The translations under genes were made by a program, and so were the position numbers. Positions 23,601 to 38,600 of a stretch of 64,000 nt of DNA are shown one piece after another. Under the pieces are notes generated by a model. The model had not been told where the DNA came from. It did not search any database and saw nothing but the letters and a program-made list of their open reading frames with translations. Origin of the DNA: Gari tellinella (Eukaryota; Mollusca; Bivalvia; Cardiida; Psammobiidae); contig OV277867.1 in assembly GCA_922989275.2 (NCBI GenBank), forward strand, positions 45,560,070 to 45,624,069, given 5' to 3'. Position 1 is the first letter of the stretch. Each line of letters opens with the position of its first letter.

Positions 23601-26600
23601 CTTTATCATAAATAATCGAACATAATCGATTATGGCAAATCATAATCGATTATGTTCGATTATGGTCATTTTCGATCGATGATCGATTATAATCGATCAT
23701 CGCTACAACACTAGTACATAGTGTATATGTAAATGACCAGACCTTATATCAAACTGTGTTTATGGCAGGTGACTGTTTAAAGCAAGATGAAAGTAAAGTG
23801 GAAAGCTCCTTTATGATTTTTTTGCTTCACTTTTATCTTTCTTTAAGCTGCCACCTATATTCTAAACAATCAATAAGTAATTATTTGTGATGCCTGCATT
23901 GTGTGTTGGTGGAGGCACCGTAAGGCACCTCTATGGAAGAAAGGGTTAAAGGGTTAACCCTCTCACTGCCATGACGTCATCTGCTTTAAACAATAATTGT
24001 CATCAGCATTTATTTCTCAAATTTAAATTACAGGTATTTTGACCTAAGAAATATTGAATTGAGTGTTAAAGTTTGGATGTTGATCAGACACTGTTTCATG
24101 CAGCATGTGATCAGGAACCAAACTGTCTGCAACTAACCATTGTACTTTGGATAAGGCAGTGGAGGGGTTAATGGGGATTGCTACTGTGGGATTGCCTAGT
24201 GTAAGTTGATGTCATCGTTTGTCAGATAATTCAATACTGTTTCATTGTTTACCTGTTCATAAGTATATGTAGAGAAAGGTAAGTATAACATTTCTAGTGC
24301 TTACGAAATGCATGAGACACTGCATGCAGCTCAAACAGTTTAGTTGCTTATATACTGTACCATCAAACTGGATTTAACCATTTACTACATAGCATATTTC
24401 TAGTACTGAAAATAGGTGACCACTTAAAGAAGGTTGGAAGTAAAGCAGAATGTGCATTAAGGCACATTCTGTTTTACTTTCAGCCTGCTTTAAGCTTCCT
24501 TCTGCAAGGATATAGGAACTTTTTCTTATGTTGCACAATCATTACTGTATAAAACGGAGGTATTTTCTTCAGTGCAGGAGTTATATAATTAAATGTGTAA
24601 AAATGCATATCTATGGACATAGTATGGAGTAATGGGTTAAACAGTCATCCAAGACACAGTCAATGAGCAATCTTTATTCTACATGTATGTGATTGTCCTA
24701 TGCTAAATTTAGAGTATAATAATTACACAACTATTTTGAGTATATTTATCTGCATTTTCTTGAGGAAAATATCATCAGAGTGTCACATTGTTTGGATTCA
24801 AATGAGATGCAGAGTTAGCAGGTATCTCACGTAGATCCAAACTGTTTTCAGTAGTTTCCATAAATCTGGCCTTTTGATTGCAGAAGGTTAAGACTAATGG
24901 TATTGTAATGTAGGACTAAATATACAGTAAAACACCTCTGTTATAACCACTAAAAAGATGACTAATTGATTGTATGAAAGACAGGTGACAGCTTAAAGCA
25001 AGATGAAAGTAAAACAGAAAGCTCCTAAAGGAGTTTTCTGTTTTGCTTTCATCTTGCTTTAAGAAGCCACCTGTCTTAAACACCTTATAATTTATGAATT
25101 ACATAGTTTAGTGGTTGTAATATTGGAGTTTTACTGTATGCAGATAGCTCCTTGGAGCTTTCTGCTTTACTTTTGTCCTGCATTGAGCAGCCAGTTGTCT
25201 TTGGTAATCTCTATGATTGTTCAATGACTGGTCACTGATCTGAAGTTTGAGTGTACATTTATACTGTTCTCAACTGAGCTGTTATAGAATGATGGCTGTT
25301 TCGGTGCATGATTGATTCTATTCAATGAACTCTGTTAAGTTGATTACTTATGTTTAATTTATGATCCTAGGCCGATCAGGTTTGTATTAAATAATTGACT
25401 ACTGCTGTGCCTCTCTCATCAGGATTTTTCATATGAAATAATCTGCTGTATGAACAAACACTGCAGTGTCTTTAGATCACCTGTAACGTCATCTTTCAAC
25501 AAGCACCTAGGGAAAGGTTTGGCAATATCCTGCAGGCATAAATGGATATTAAGTTTAAACTGCCCTGTTTAAGTCATTATCAATAAATAGTTAGTCTTGT
25601 GTAAGTTACATCTTTGGCTGCTCATCAGATTTGAGATTTAAATGGCCAAGAAGGTCGTATGTGCATTGCACCAAATAGTTTAACAAATAAGAATATATTT
25701 TTAAAATGCATCTGACATCTGTCTCTAGACATCTGGGGCCCGTTTCTTAAACTTCGTTCGACAAAAATGGACGTAAGTCAAAACTTTGAAATATTTTTTA
25801 TTTCTGATTTCTCTATCTAATTCTGTCATGTTACAAGACAGGATTAGATTGAGAAATAAATAATGATTGAGAATTTTAGAATCTGACTTACGACAATATT
25901 TGTCCAACGAAATTTTATGAAACGGGGCCCTGTCATCTGTCTCTGGACACCTGCATGTTCCTTCATCTGTACTATTGGTAAAAGCTAAAATAAGCTGTGG
26001 TTTTGTTAAGATTTCCATGCCATATTAGTATAGATTATTTAGTTTGTTGATACATGTACATGTATATTATTTAAGTACACTTTGTTTAGTTTGCATGAGT
26101 TCTTGAACTTATAGACTTTAAGTGTTTAGTTTAAGACTTGAGTTATAGACATTTTGCATGGGAGGTTTAGTTCAAGTTCATTTCCATAAATTATAGTATT
26201 TGGTAATCCAGTCTTAAAACCCCATTTTTTAACGAAGTTTTGTCCCTTTAGGTGTTTTAATCTATTAATCTATGGCCCGTTTCTAGTTTTGAAAACAAGT
26301 AACTACTTACGCAGATTGAGAGTAAAGCAGAATGTTTGTTAAGGATCATTATACTTTACCTCCAGCCTGCTTTAAGTTCCAATCTGGAAAGGTACCTGAA
26401 ATACCTGTTATATTTAATGTTCAGGAGTTCCTAGTGGAGAACTGCTTTTCTTAGTATATGAATGATTAGAAGTGTAAAAATGTGTATTTATTGGGTAAAG
26501 GGTTTATCTTTACAAAACTGGTTTTCTAATAAATTACCAGTTTACTTTGATTCTCAAGAATTTCGTCCCAATAATGAAATATTGAAATTATAGCACACTG

Positions 26601-29600
26601 TGGAGACCCTGATTGGAGGGCTACTGAATGACTTGGTCTACACTGTTTGTAAAGGATATATACACTCAGTCCTCACATGAAAATTCTGTAGGGCAGGTGT
26701 TTTTTTACTCTTTACAATGTTGGAGAATCGACTCTTCTCATTCAGCAAACATCACCAGTTTGGACTGTATTGAATATTATTGGGTTTTGTTCAAGAATAG
26801 CTTGATATATATTGTTTTTAATCACCACAACTTACATCTAAGAATTATTGCACAAAGTTTACTCCTAAAGCAAATATCCTAATAAATAATTGACAAAAAA
26901 TAACAAGGACTGAAGATGTTTATGTTTACAAGTCTAAAACCTGAAAGTTTATGTGCCAAGAAAACCTGTCATGTATCTAGGACTGCTAATTGAATGGTTG
27001 ATAAATAGAAGAACATTTGAAACTGTTTCATCTACACAGTTAGATTGGGATGATTTTGGACTGAAGCAAACATGAGCATCACATGCACTGTTTGCTGTGG
27101 TTTATGCACAGCAGCAAAATTCTTGTGCTTAGCATAAATTAATGCATTGGAAAACAGTGTAAAGCCAGAGCAGACAGCTGGTGATGGAGCTGTTAGATCA
27201 GGGTCTACACTGTTTTCTTGCAAGATCTGCCCGACATGAGTCTTTACTCCACAGATTTAGTAGTTAAAACTTTGCATGCTGAGTAATTTTTCATCTGCAA
27301 CTATTTTCTACTGTTCTAAAAATAGAAGTTTCTAGATTTCTTTTAAAAAAAAAGGGTCAGACACGGTGTAACATGGCGTATCATCAAATATTCAAACGTT
27401 TTGCAAAGGTTATCATGGTTTCACCGCTAGCATGCTAAGGAGTTAAGATGTTAGACTCTCATAGTAGGCAGAGTTTTATATACGAATATTCAGAATGATT
27501 GTAAAAAATTTGTATAATGCCTTTTTCATAGGCCTACATTTTTTAAGGAATGGTCTTGATCTTTTATGGAAATCTATTTGTCAATTTATTAAGAGAAAAT
27601 AGATATTAGTTATTCTGTTGAAAATTCATGTTACAGAAGATTGAAAATGTTTGAGCCATAAGCAGGTTTGTTGTTAGCCTTTGTTGTAAGTTTCAAGATC
27701 AGTGTTGATGTTTCCAATTCCTTGTTTTATACAAGAATGATTTGTTGATGATATTTTGTAGCAGTTGATTAGATAGCCTTGGCATAATAATGACTCCAAG
27801 GAAGCATATATTCTATTCAGAGTAGACATATAGAAATTAAGTCATCTTATCTGGAGTTCTGATGTCGATATAAATTTTGCATGTTTCAGATTCAAAGTAC
27901 AAGATATCAGTGTTCACGGGCGACAAGAGAGGTGCTGGCACAGATGCCAATGTTTATTGCATACTGTTTGGAGAAAATGGGGATTCAGGGGAGAGATACC
28001 TCGATGACAAGAAAAACAATTTTGAGCGTTCAATGTAAGTGCAAATTTCAATTTTAAACTTCCATTTTATCATTACAAATGTGTGTTTTCTTCAGGGTGG
28101 TCTAGAGGCCTGTTTCATGGATACAATTTACTAATTAGAACCTTGCTGTCATAAACAACTCAAAACCTGCTTGATTTTCTGTGTTTCTTAAAGCAAGATG
28201 AAAGTAAAGCAGAAAGCTCCTATAGGAGCTTTCTGCTTTACTTTCATCTTGCTTTAAGCTGGTAAAATCTCAAAAGAAGGCTTATATTTTCATCTTTTAG
28301 AAAAGTGACTGCTTAAAGCAAGCTGAAAGTAAAGCAAAGTAGGAAATACATCTCAAATGACGTCATTTGGTGTCTGGCGACATGCAAGGCTTGTGGACGA
28401 AAAGGTTTGGCCGGAGCCCCAAAAAAGATATTCCACTAGTGGATTACAATATTATTCCACTCCCAGACAGCAAGTTATGTGATAAACAATATTTCATTGC
28501 ATCTAAAGACTGTTTATGGAATGGGCCTGACGTTTAATCTACAAGATAGGTTGTAAAAGATGAAACAGGTCTAAATGAAATAGAACATAGTAAATGTAAA
28601 GTGTATTTGACAGGAGTATCATTTAAAGACATTATGTGTATATAAGAATTTCTTGTTTTATTTCTACAGGAAAGATGAGTTTGTGATAGAGAGTCCTTGT
28701 TTAGGAAGACTTGATAGAATCCGTATAGGTCATGATAACTCTGGGTTTGGACCAGGCTGGTTCCTTGACAAGGCAAGTACCTGTTGTATGATAGTTTGAT
28801 TCCACGTTTGACTTATGAGAAGTGTGTCCCATTTAGATATTTAGATTTATGGCAAATAATGCAGACCCTGGTTCAGAAGACTCCTTCAGTCTACTTTGTT
28901 TGCAAATTATGCATTTACTCAGTTCTAACACACTTGGAAGTTAATCCTTTCCCCTCATATCTTTTTTACAGTATTTAGAACAGATGTCCTGCTTGAAGCA
29001 GGCTGAAAGTAAAGCAGACATCCCAGCCTGCTTTAAACAGCCATCTGTCTTGAAGCAATGAAAACAAGCATTGAAGAAAATTATAAAGATAGATGAGAAA
29101 AAACAAATTCAGAAAAGTACGCCTCTTTAAAAAAAAAGATCAAGAGCTTGGAAAAAATAGATTGTTTCATGTTAACCACTATCTTGCAATCTTGTCTGTT
29201 TTAAATTTTTTGTCTGCAAATTAAGTTTTTATATCTTTTTGACTACAGACACCTAAGGATTGATACAGATCAGGCACTGTATAACACAGCATCTGATCAG
29301 GATACAAACCATTTACAAATGAGCAAGTTGTGCTTAGTTAGGATAATTGTTAAATCTTTACACAGTTATGATGGCCGTGATTACCTTTTGAAATGGTTTT
29401 GAACCTGATAAGATGCTGAGTAAAATGGTGTCTCATCAGGGACAGAACTGTTTGACACTCAGATCTTTTTTAACCCTTTCCCACTTAGAAGCGCCTTTTA
29501 ACACATTCAGTTTATTCTTCCACTGAAGAAAATAGTTCCAGTTTATACAGTCAGAATATGTATCATGAGTAATATTTTCTTTTTTTTTAGCAGGTGGTAG

Positions 29601-32600
29601 CTTAAAGCAGGCTGAAAGTAAAGCAGAATGCGCCTTAAGGTGCATTTTGCTTTACTTTCAACCTGCTTTAAGTGGTCACCTGTCTTAAAAACTAGAAACA
29701 GGCTATGGGGTAAAGGGTTAAAAGAAAATTAGGAATTTTCTATGTTTCAAACATAAGCAGACGCCAAATATTGCTGATGAAAAATGACTTACCCTTCAAA
29801 CATTTAAAAGTGGAAAATCTTGAAAACTCATCAAGAACAACATTTGAATGCTGTAATAGTGATATAACATATGCTAGTTATGAATCAGGCATCAAACCCT
29901 AATGATGGCAAGCTAGGATTTCATTTACAGACTGTGTAAATCTAGATAGGATTTTACATTCAGGTATATCCTATGGTCTGGGCTTAAAATTTTACCTCTC
30001 TGCCATGGCTCATGACAGAACTGTTAACCTATTTATTGCCAAAGTTCAGGAATTCTGAAAGTTTAATCTCTGAACCCTTAATCCAGGGGTTAAGGAAATG
30101 CAGTGTGATGATGAGTGGCCCTTTAGAAGGGTTTTTACAGAAGGTGACTGTTTAAGGAGCTTTCAGCATTACTTTCATTATGCTTTATATAAACAGCTAC
30201 TTGTAGTTTAAGATCGCAACTGCTAATCATAAAAATATGATAGCTAAAAATTCAGATTTGACTGTGATGAGACATAAAGATGTGCGTGGGCTTAAAATGA
30301 TTCAGTTGGCATTATGTCAATGATAGCGCTAGAGAGTCCTTGGCAAAGAAAAGCACATTAAACAGTTTGTACGATAAATTCATCAGCACCTCCTAAAATA
30401 AGACCTTGACATCATTGCATCGAGGCAAAACTTAAATTGTTGATGCAGTAAAGGATACATTTCTTCCAGTAAGAAAGGTGATCTTTAAATGCAGGTGGCT
30501 GCTTAATGCAAAATGAATGTAATGCTGAAAGCTCATGAAGTAGTTTTCTACATTAATTTCATACTGTACTGACCTGTTTAACCCATTACCCCATAATACG
30601 CCTTTTGACGTCTCTTATTCATTCCTCAACTGAAGAAAAAAGTTCAATTTTATATAGTCATGAACATGTATCATAAGAAATATTTTCTATATTCTAGTAT
30701 ATGGTAACTTAAAGGAGGCTGAAAGTAAAGCAGAATGCACCTCATAGGTGCATTTGCTTTACTTTCAATCTACTTCAAACGGTCATATATCTTCAAAACT
30801 AGAAGCGAGCTATGGGGTAATGGGTTAAAAACAGATAATGCGACTTTTTGACACATTTGCCTAATATTCCTCATTGAAATATATGTTTCATGCTTCTACC
30901 TTCTCCTCAAGTGTCAAAACTAAATGTTCAAAATTGGTTTGGAATTGAATAGAGGCTTAAAGCATGTTAAAAGTAAAATATAGAAAACTCTAGCTTCCTG
31001 CTTTACTTTTGTCTTGCTTTGAGCAGTATCTTGCATTAAACACAATTATATAGAGGTGATTTTGACCGATGGCTATGGAGGAAAAGTTTAACCCTTGACC
31101 CCATAGGCTGTATCTAGTTTTGAAGACAGGTACCAACTGAAAGAATATTGAAAGTAAAGCAGAATGTGCCTTAACCCATTACCCAATAAATACGCTGTTT
31201 TACATCTTTAACTTATTCCTTCACTGTAGAAAATGGTTCCAATTTATACAGTTATGAATATGTATTATGTAATATTTGCTATATACTAGCAGATTGAAGC
31301 TTAAAGCAGGCTGAAAGTAAAGCAGAATGTGCCTTAAGGCACATTCTGCTTTACTTTCAACCTGCTTTAAGTGGTCACCTATTTTCAAAACTTAAATCAG
31401 GCTATGGGGTAATGGGTTAAGGAGCATTCTGCTTTACTTTCAGCCAGCTTTAAACTACCATATACTAAGATATAGAAACTATTTTTGATGCTGAAATTCA
31501 AGACTATATAAAGTGGAACATTGTCTTCAGTGAAGGAATAAATATGAGGTGTTAAAAGGCGTATTTATGTGGTAATGGGTTAAGCAACCACCTGTCTGAC
31601 ATTGAAACAAACTGATGAAGGGAGAGAGATAAGAGAAGAAGACTTGGAGAATCCAAGCATGGTACTGATGTCTAGACATGAAGAAGACCTAGTATCTTCA
31701 GTTAGATAGTGCAGTAGATATAAGGAGTAGATTAATGTACACATAGATGAGATCAGTCATACACTGCTTGGATGTAACAATAACACGATCTTGTTCTTTC
31801 CCAAAAAAGGTGCTTGGGCATAAACAATTATTTCAATTGCAAACAATTTGGAGTACCCTGGCATCTGATCAGGCTCCAAACAGTTTGCTGCTCAGAATCA
31901 CACTTTTAAAAAATCTGTCATTTTCCACAATTTATTACACCATGTTTGTGTTTAGCTCCATCTAAATTGAATAAGGATAACGTCTTCTCCACTGTGTAGT
32001 ATATAAATATTTAGACAGTCTGTCAATAGTGTCTGACAATTTAAGCCACCTGTCTGTTTGACTGTCTGGAAGAACTTCTTTGGAAAATAATATACAGTGT
32101 AGAAGAGTATTTGTATGCATTACTTTTGCCCTACTGTTTTTACTCCTTATTCACACAGAAAAAAATTAAACTGTTAGCAATTATTCATAAAATGCATGAT
32201 TTTCCATAAAAATAAGCCTTCGGCTTCGTACGTATACAATAGCATGTCATTCTGAACATTTTCCCGAGCGATCGCGATCAGATTTATGCACTGGTATATC
32301 AGACCTCATAATATGTTATGCACCAAGAAAATACTTATATGTTTTTTTCATAGCTTTGCACCAACATTTTGAATCAAAAGATCCTTTTCAACAAGAAATG
32401 CTATGGCATTTTAAAGAGCCATGCATCAGGCAACCTAAAAGCAGAAAGAACTCTTAAGAAAATTGTACAATAAGCATTTTCTGCAACGAGAATAACAAAA
32501 TATTGATTGAAAGATGTTGAACATTCTCTTATTCAGCTTTCCCTATTCGTCATTGATACATACTAAATGGCCAACATGCAATAAGTATATAAAATGCTGG

Positions 32601-35600
32601 CAAATGATTACTTTAAGCTTACACCTCCTGTGTACTAAAGAGTGGCATGAAGGCCACTTGAGTACAACCTAGCTTTGCTATGGACACAAATTATGCCAGC
32701 ATTCAGTTTGATCAGAAAATCACTGTCAACATGATGGTGGTATACGTGACATTGGGTACATTGACTTTACCCATTAAGCCATACTGACTCATATTGACTC
32801 ATTGCGCAATAGCCTCATACTGACTCATTTTGACACACTTTAATCCACTAGCTTGTATTGAGATAAGCATTGATAATTGTTTATCGCTTATGAGTTAATG
32901 ACCGATGGATTCATGAAGCAAACTAAAAGTAAGAACAGAAATCTCCCAGTGCCCTGAAGTAGGGGTCATTTATGTTAGTATTGTGACTGATCGATTTATG
33001 CAATCTTATTGTGCATTATACCGCCGTTAAGGGGAAGAATTGTTCTTTGAATGGTATATACGTGTACATGCATTTTGCACTTATTATATAGACGTTTTTG
33101 ATCAAGTTGCATTCCCTCATTTAATGGTCCAATTCATCCTTTTCATGCAGTGATAGACCAATGAGTCTGCCCTCTGATTAGCATACTATAATATATAACA
33201 TACTATTTGGCAGCCAAACCCATTGAGATTTTACCCTTTCAATCCTTATTTTCTCTTTGGGTATTTACAATCCTTTTGGACTCTTCTATTACAGGTATTT
33301 TGAACCAGTCTGCTGTTGCATTTTTGATATGATAACCAAAAACTAATGGAAATATCAAACAATGCAGACCCTGATCAGAGGGCTCCTATAGGAGCCATCT
33401 GATTAGGGTCTACACTGTTTGCATATGTAATCAGTATTATAAAGAGGGCTGTAGGGCTGAAAGGTTTAATGTAAACTGGTCATTAATCAGAAAGTAGAAG
33501 AGTTACAGGGTTCCAGATAAGAGGGAGTAAACTGCACAAATCAAACATTTTCTCCCTTATTTCAGCATCAAATCCTATGGTGTTACTACTCATTAGAATC
33601 GTATCTTCGAGACGATTCTAATGAGTAGTGACACCATAGGGTTTAAAATAGAAATAAAAATTTTAGTTTTTGAAATACCCCCCTTATCTGGAGCCCTGGA
33701 GTTAATTTGAAAATTCAGTGTTGTGAGGGTAACATATTTATTGATTCACCTCTTTCTGGCCTGTCAAGAGATTATAATGTTTATAGAGAAAAGATGCCTT
33801 TTTTTCTAGCTATTCAGACATTGAAATACTCATCACAAAAACTTGCAATCAGTGGGTGGTAGGAATAATCTGATAATCATCATGATAAACATTTTTGTAA
33901 AGATAGCATTATATTGGGTAAAGCCAGTGAAAGAAAACACATATCCTTAAACTTTTGCTCAATACCCCTTTTATTATCTTTAATTTATTCCTCCAATGAA
34001 GAAAATAGATGCATTTGTATACAGTCATGAAAATGTACCTTATAAAGCAGAATTCCTTATTGTGCATTCTGCATTACTTTCAGCCTGCTTTAAGCAATCA
34101 TCTGCCGTCAATACTTTAAACATGTTATGGAGGAAAGGGCTTACTTATTCCCCCCCCCCCCCCCACACACACACACCTCAAATGGTTATTTCCTGTCCCA
34201 GATCTTAGTCTACATTGTTTGCATAGGACAAGTATACTATTCACAGGTACATTATCAATAAAGTTCAAGTATACTTGGAGTTACGACTGAAACTGGTTAA
34301 TGCATGATAAAAGTAACCTGGATTAAAACTGTTTTAAAAAATTATCACAAATTAAGCAACTACATAGTGTGTGATAGTTTACCAGTATCTGTACCTATGT
34401 ACCTCTGAGTCTGATTTGTATTTTCGGCAAAAATGTTATTACATTATCATAATTATATGGGATAATTAATCAAAAAGTCAAAACGGTGAATGCTTTTTCC
34501 ATTAGTTACTTTATTTAAAATAGATATTTTTTATATGAAATGAACATCAGTTTCTTACATTTGACACATATACAGTCAGTCTTGTATAAACCCATTACCC
34601 CTTTGCCTACATAAAGTTTTGAAGATAGGTGACAACTTAAAGCAGGTTGAAAGTAAATCAGAATGCGCCTAAGGGTGCATTCTGCTTTACTATCAGCCTG
34701 CTTTAAGCTACCATCTGCTAGAATATAGAGAGTATTTTTATGATTCTTATTTGTAACTCTATAAAATGGATTCATTTTCTTCAGTGAAGGAATAAATTAG
34801 GGACATAAAAAGGCGTATTTATGGGGTAATGGGTTAAGCCACCAATGAGTTGAAGACCCTTTATTAGTCTTAACTCTTTGTATACTGGGTAATTTTTCGT
34901 CTGCAACAAGCGTCATCTGCATTGTTCTAAAAATAGATTTTTCAAAATCTCTTTTTAAAACAGAGTCAAAGTGTCAAAGAGTTTGGATACTGATGAGATG
35001 CCACGTTATGTGGCTTCTTGTCTGGATCCAAACTGTTTGCACAATTAATCACAATTCCGCCACTAGCATGCAATGAGTTAAAGACAAATGATTGCTTAAT
35101 GCAAGATAGAAATAAGCATTCTTTATAGATTGCTAGTTCAATTAGTTGTTGTTTAACCTATTACCCCATAAATATGCATTTTAACGCCTCTTATTTATCC
35201 CTCCACTGAAGAAAATAGTTCGAATTTATACAGTTGTGAATATTTAACATTAGAAATAATTTCTATATTCTAGCAGCTGGTAGGCTGAAAGTAAAGCAGA
35301 ATGCGCCTTAACCTGCTCTTTAAGTGTTCACCTGTCTTCAAAACTAGAAACAGGCTGCAGGGTAAAGGGTTGATACAAGATGGGCTGTAGTCTCAGATAG
35401 TATTTACAGTTTTTTCAGGGGAATGATGTAGAGATTACAAACTTCAGTCACCTCAGTAGAAACATTTATGACAACTAGTAAATCTTAACCAAATAATTGT
35501 CATCATGCAATCACAAACAGCGGCCATTTTCAGTCATTCATCCTTCATACATTCAGTAGCATGTTCAGCCAAGGAAAATGTGTGGACCGATTGAATGGTA

Positions 35601-38600
35601 GCTTCCAGGGCTTAACTCTTTCCCTTTCAGTATTGAAGACAGATGGGTGCTTAAAGCAGGCTGAAAGTAAAACAGAATGCTTCTTAAGGATCTTTCTGCT
35701 TTACTTTCAGCCTACTTTTACCCCTTGCTCCATAGCCTGTTTCTAATTTTGAAGACAGGTGACCACTTTTGTTTTCCTTAGTTGAACATGCTGCAGCATA
35801 ACTTTATATTTTAACAACCAATATATAAACACAATATACACATTGCATGGTTGGGATAAAGAAACAATGTTGCATAGTCAATCTTGTATTACGTGACCAC
35901 TCGAAAGGAGACCTTTGGAGAATCTTTCAGGATAAAGATAATGCAGAAAGCTCCTGTAGGAGCTTTCTGCATTACCTTTATCCTTCTTTAAGCTGTCACT
36001 TGCTATGCAGAGCCCTAGATAAGGGGAGTATTTCAAAAACTAGAATCTTTATTTCTACTTTAAACCCTATGGTGTGACTACTCATTAGAATCGTCTCTTC
36101 GAGACGATTCTAATGAGTAGTGACACCATAGGGTTTGGTGCTGAAATAAGTGAGAAAATATTTGATTTGTTCAGTTTACTCTCTCTTATCTGGAGCCCTG
36201 CTTATGTCTTCAGATATCTCGCATGCTACTTCAATAAGTGGTTAGAGTACAAGATTGACATAGCGTTGAGTTAGCAATAATCGAATTTATTCACCAGTAC
36301 TGAATTGGGCTTGTGCATATTTATGAAATTCTAAACAAACAATTTCTAGTCAATTCACCATTTTGTTGTCAGTCTATGTAACCCTTTACTCCATAAATAC
36401 TCTTTTTTAAGCATTCAATTTATTCCTCTACTGAAGAAAAAAGTTCTAATTTATAAATTCATGGATATTTATTGCAAGAAATAGTTTCTATATTCAAGGA
36501 GTTGTAAGCTGAAAGCAGGCTGAAAGTAAAGCAGAATGTGCTTTAAGGCACATTCTGCTTTACTTCCAACATGCTTTAAGTGGTCACCTGTCCATAAAAC
36601 TAAATGCATTGTAGATAAGTTTTTCAGGGTCCGGGGTTATGGGGCGTTTGTGTTGGGTCTGGAATCGTTCTCGGGTGTTTGATTGGTCAGATTTGAGCTT
36701 TTGCTCGGGTCTGGTCCGTCGGATGCTTGGGACCGGTCTCTTGCTCGGCTTAAGGGCTCTGTAGACTTGGACCAGGGTGATGTATGTTTGGTACGGTTAG
36801 TTATGTTGTTTATTCTCCATAGGAATTATTATAGATTGAGCCTTGTCTAATAGATGTAAAAATGTGTAATCTCCTAAGACACTTAGGTGGGGGAGGGGGT
36901 GATTCAGAAAACTCCTGAAGGAGTTTTCTGCATTGCTTTCGGCCTGCAGTTAGTGGACATCCCCTGAAAATTCAAAAGAAAAAAAATTCCAATCTCCAAT
37001 TTTAAAAGCCAATTCCATTTTAACGATTATAATGACAAGCAGTACAGGGCCTGATCAGATGGTTCATTAAGGAGCCCTCTGATCGGAATCTTTACTGTTT
37101 GCATAAAACAAGCGTACTCTCCGCAAAGATATTGTTGTTATTGATAAGTATATGTGTCGCTATGGTGTAATGTTGTTAGTTACCATCACGTGTTCTGATG
37201 AGGTAGCTATGACGTAATGTAATTACGTCACAAGTATTTTACGAAGAAGTTACAAGTGTATAAAAATAGTACACACTTTTCCCCACGTGGCTTATGGCGT
37301 CATCTATGTACGTCATCATTGCTACGTATACGATGACGTGATGTGTAGTGGGGGGAAAATGTTTGTGGGTTTAAAGATTTATATAGATCTATCTAAATCT
37401 TAATTTATAAGCAAGGTCAAATTTTAATAACTTAGTGAAATATTTGTGATTTGTTTGTTGATGTGCATTACTATATCAAATAGTTTCTTAATTGTGTTAA
37501 ATGCGTTTAACTAGATCTAGTATAGTTTTAAATCTATTCAGTGCAATACTGCCGTATCCTCGAGTAACGCTATTCGCAGATGCGGTGGTGCTGCGCTGAC
37601 TTCGGGTTAAATGTGAGAATGAAAATTTCTTTTCTTATGTTGCTAACAGGGCTGCCATTTTCAAGATTTTTCCAAAATTCTTCGGATTTTTATACTAGCA
37701 GACTAAGCAGAGTGTAGCTTAAACCGGGTTGAGGGTGAAGCTGAATGCGCCTTAAGGTGTATTCTGCTTTACTTTCAGCCTGCTTTAAGTTATCGCGTTT
37801 AAAAAAAAAAAAAATAATAAAAAAAATAATAAATAATAAAATTGAAAATCTTAGAATTTTCTAGTCAACTAGTAGAAGCCCTGTGCTAATGATGAGCACT
37901 CTCGGGATACATGGTCCATGTTGATATTTCTGTTAAACATGCCTTGTATCTCATAACCATCAGTTTATGTTATTATGTATATGTTATGATGATGAGCTTG
38001 TATGCTTAAGTCAAAATAAAACATCTGTTCTGTTCTGTTCTGTTCATAAAACTAGAAACAGGCTAGGGATTAAATGATTTCTTTAATATTTTTTTTCTTT
38101 TAGACAGATTGTTGCTAAAATTAGGCTGAAATTTCTGCTTTACTGACAGCCTACATTAAGCAATCACCTGTCAGGTTGTAGGACATGATTTTCTTTGGCC
38201 GATTATCAGGATAGGATAAAAGCATGAACAGGCATTTTTTATAAGGAACAGGTAAAGTGTGAAATCTCTTACCACGAAGGAAAGCATGAATCAGTTTATT
38301 TGAACTTCTGTTTGTGTCAATTCTTAACCCATTACCCCATAGCTTGTTTCTAGTTTTGAAGACAAGTGAGCACTTAAAGCAGAGTGAAAGTAAAGCAGCA
38401 TGTGCCTTAAGGCACATTCTGCTTTACTTTCAGCCTGCTTTAAGCTAGATTCTGCAAGGATATAAGAATTTTTTCTTGTGGGATATATTCATAAATGTAT
38501 AAAGTGGAACTAATTTCTTCAGTGGAGGAATATATGAAAGGCTTAAAAAGGTGTGTTTATGAGGTAATGGGTTAAATCATTAAATGTTTATGAGCAACTT

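Noticed and set aside
28777..28782. Alternative GT donor of exon 10
   Set aside because: It would shift the frame into exon 11; the GC donor keeps LDK-VIIDD contiguous, as in PLAT2.
31747..31965. 72-codon frame in intron 10
   Set aside because: No domain or splice evidence; overlaps a decayed hairpin-like stretch.
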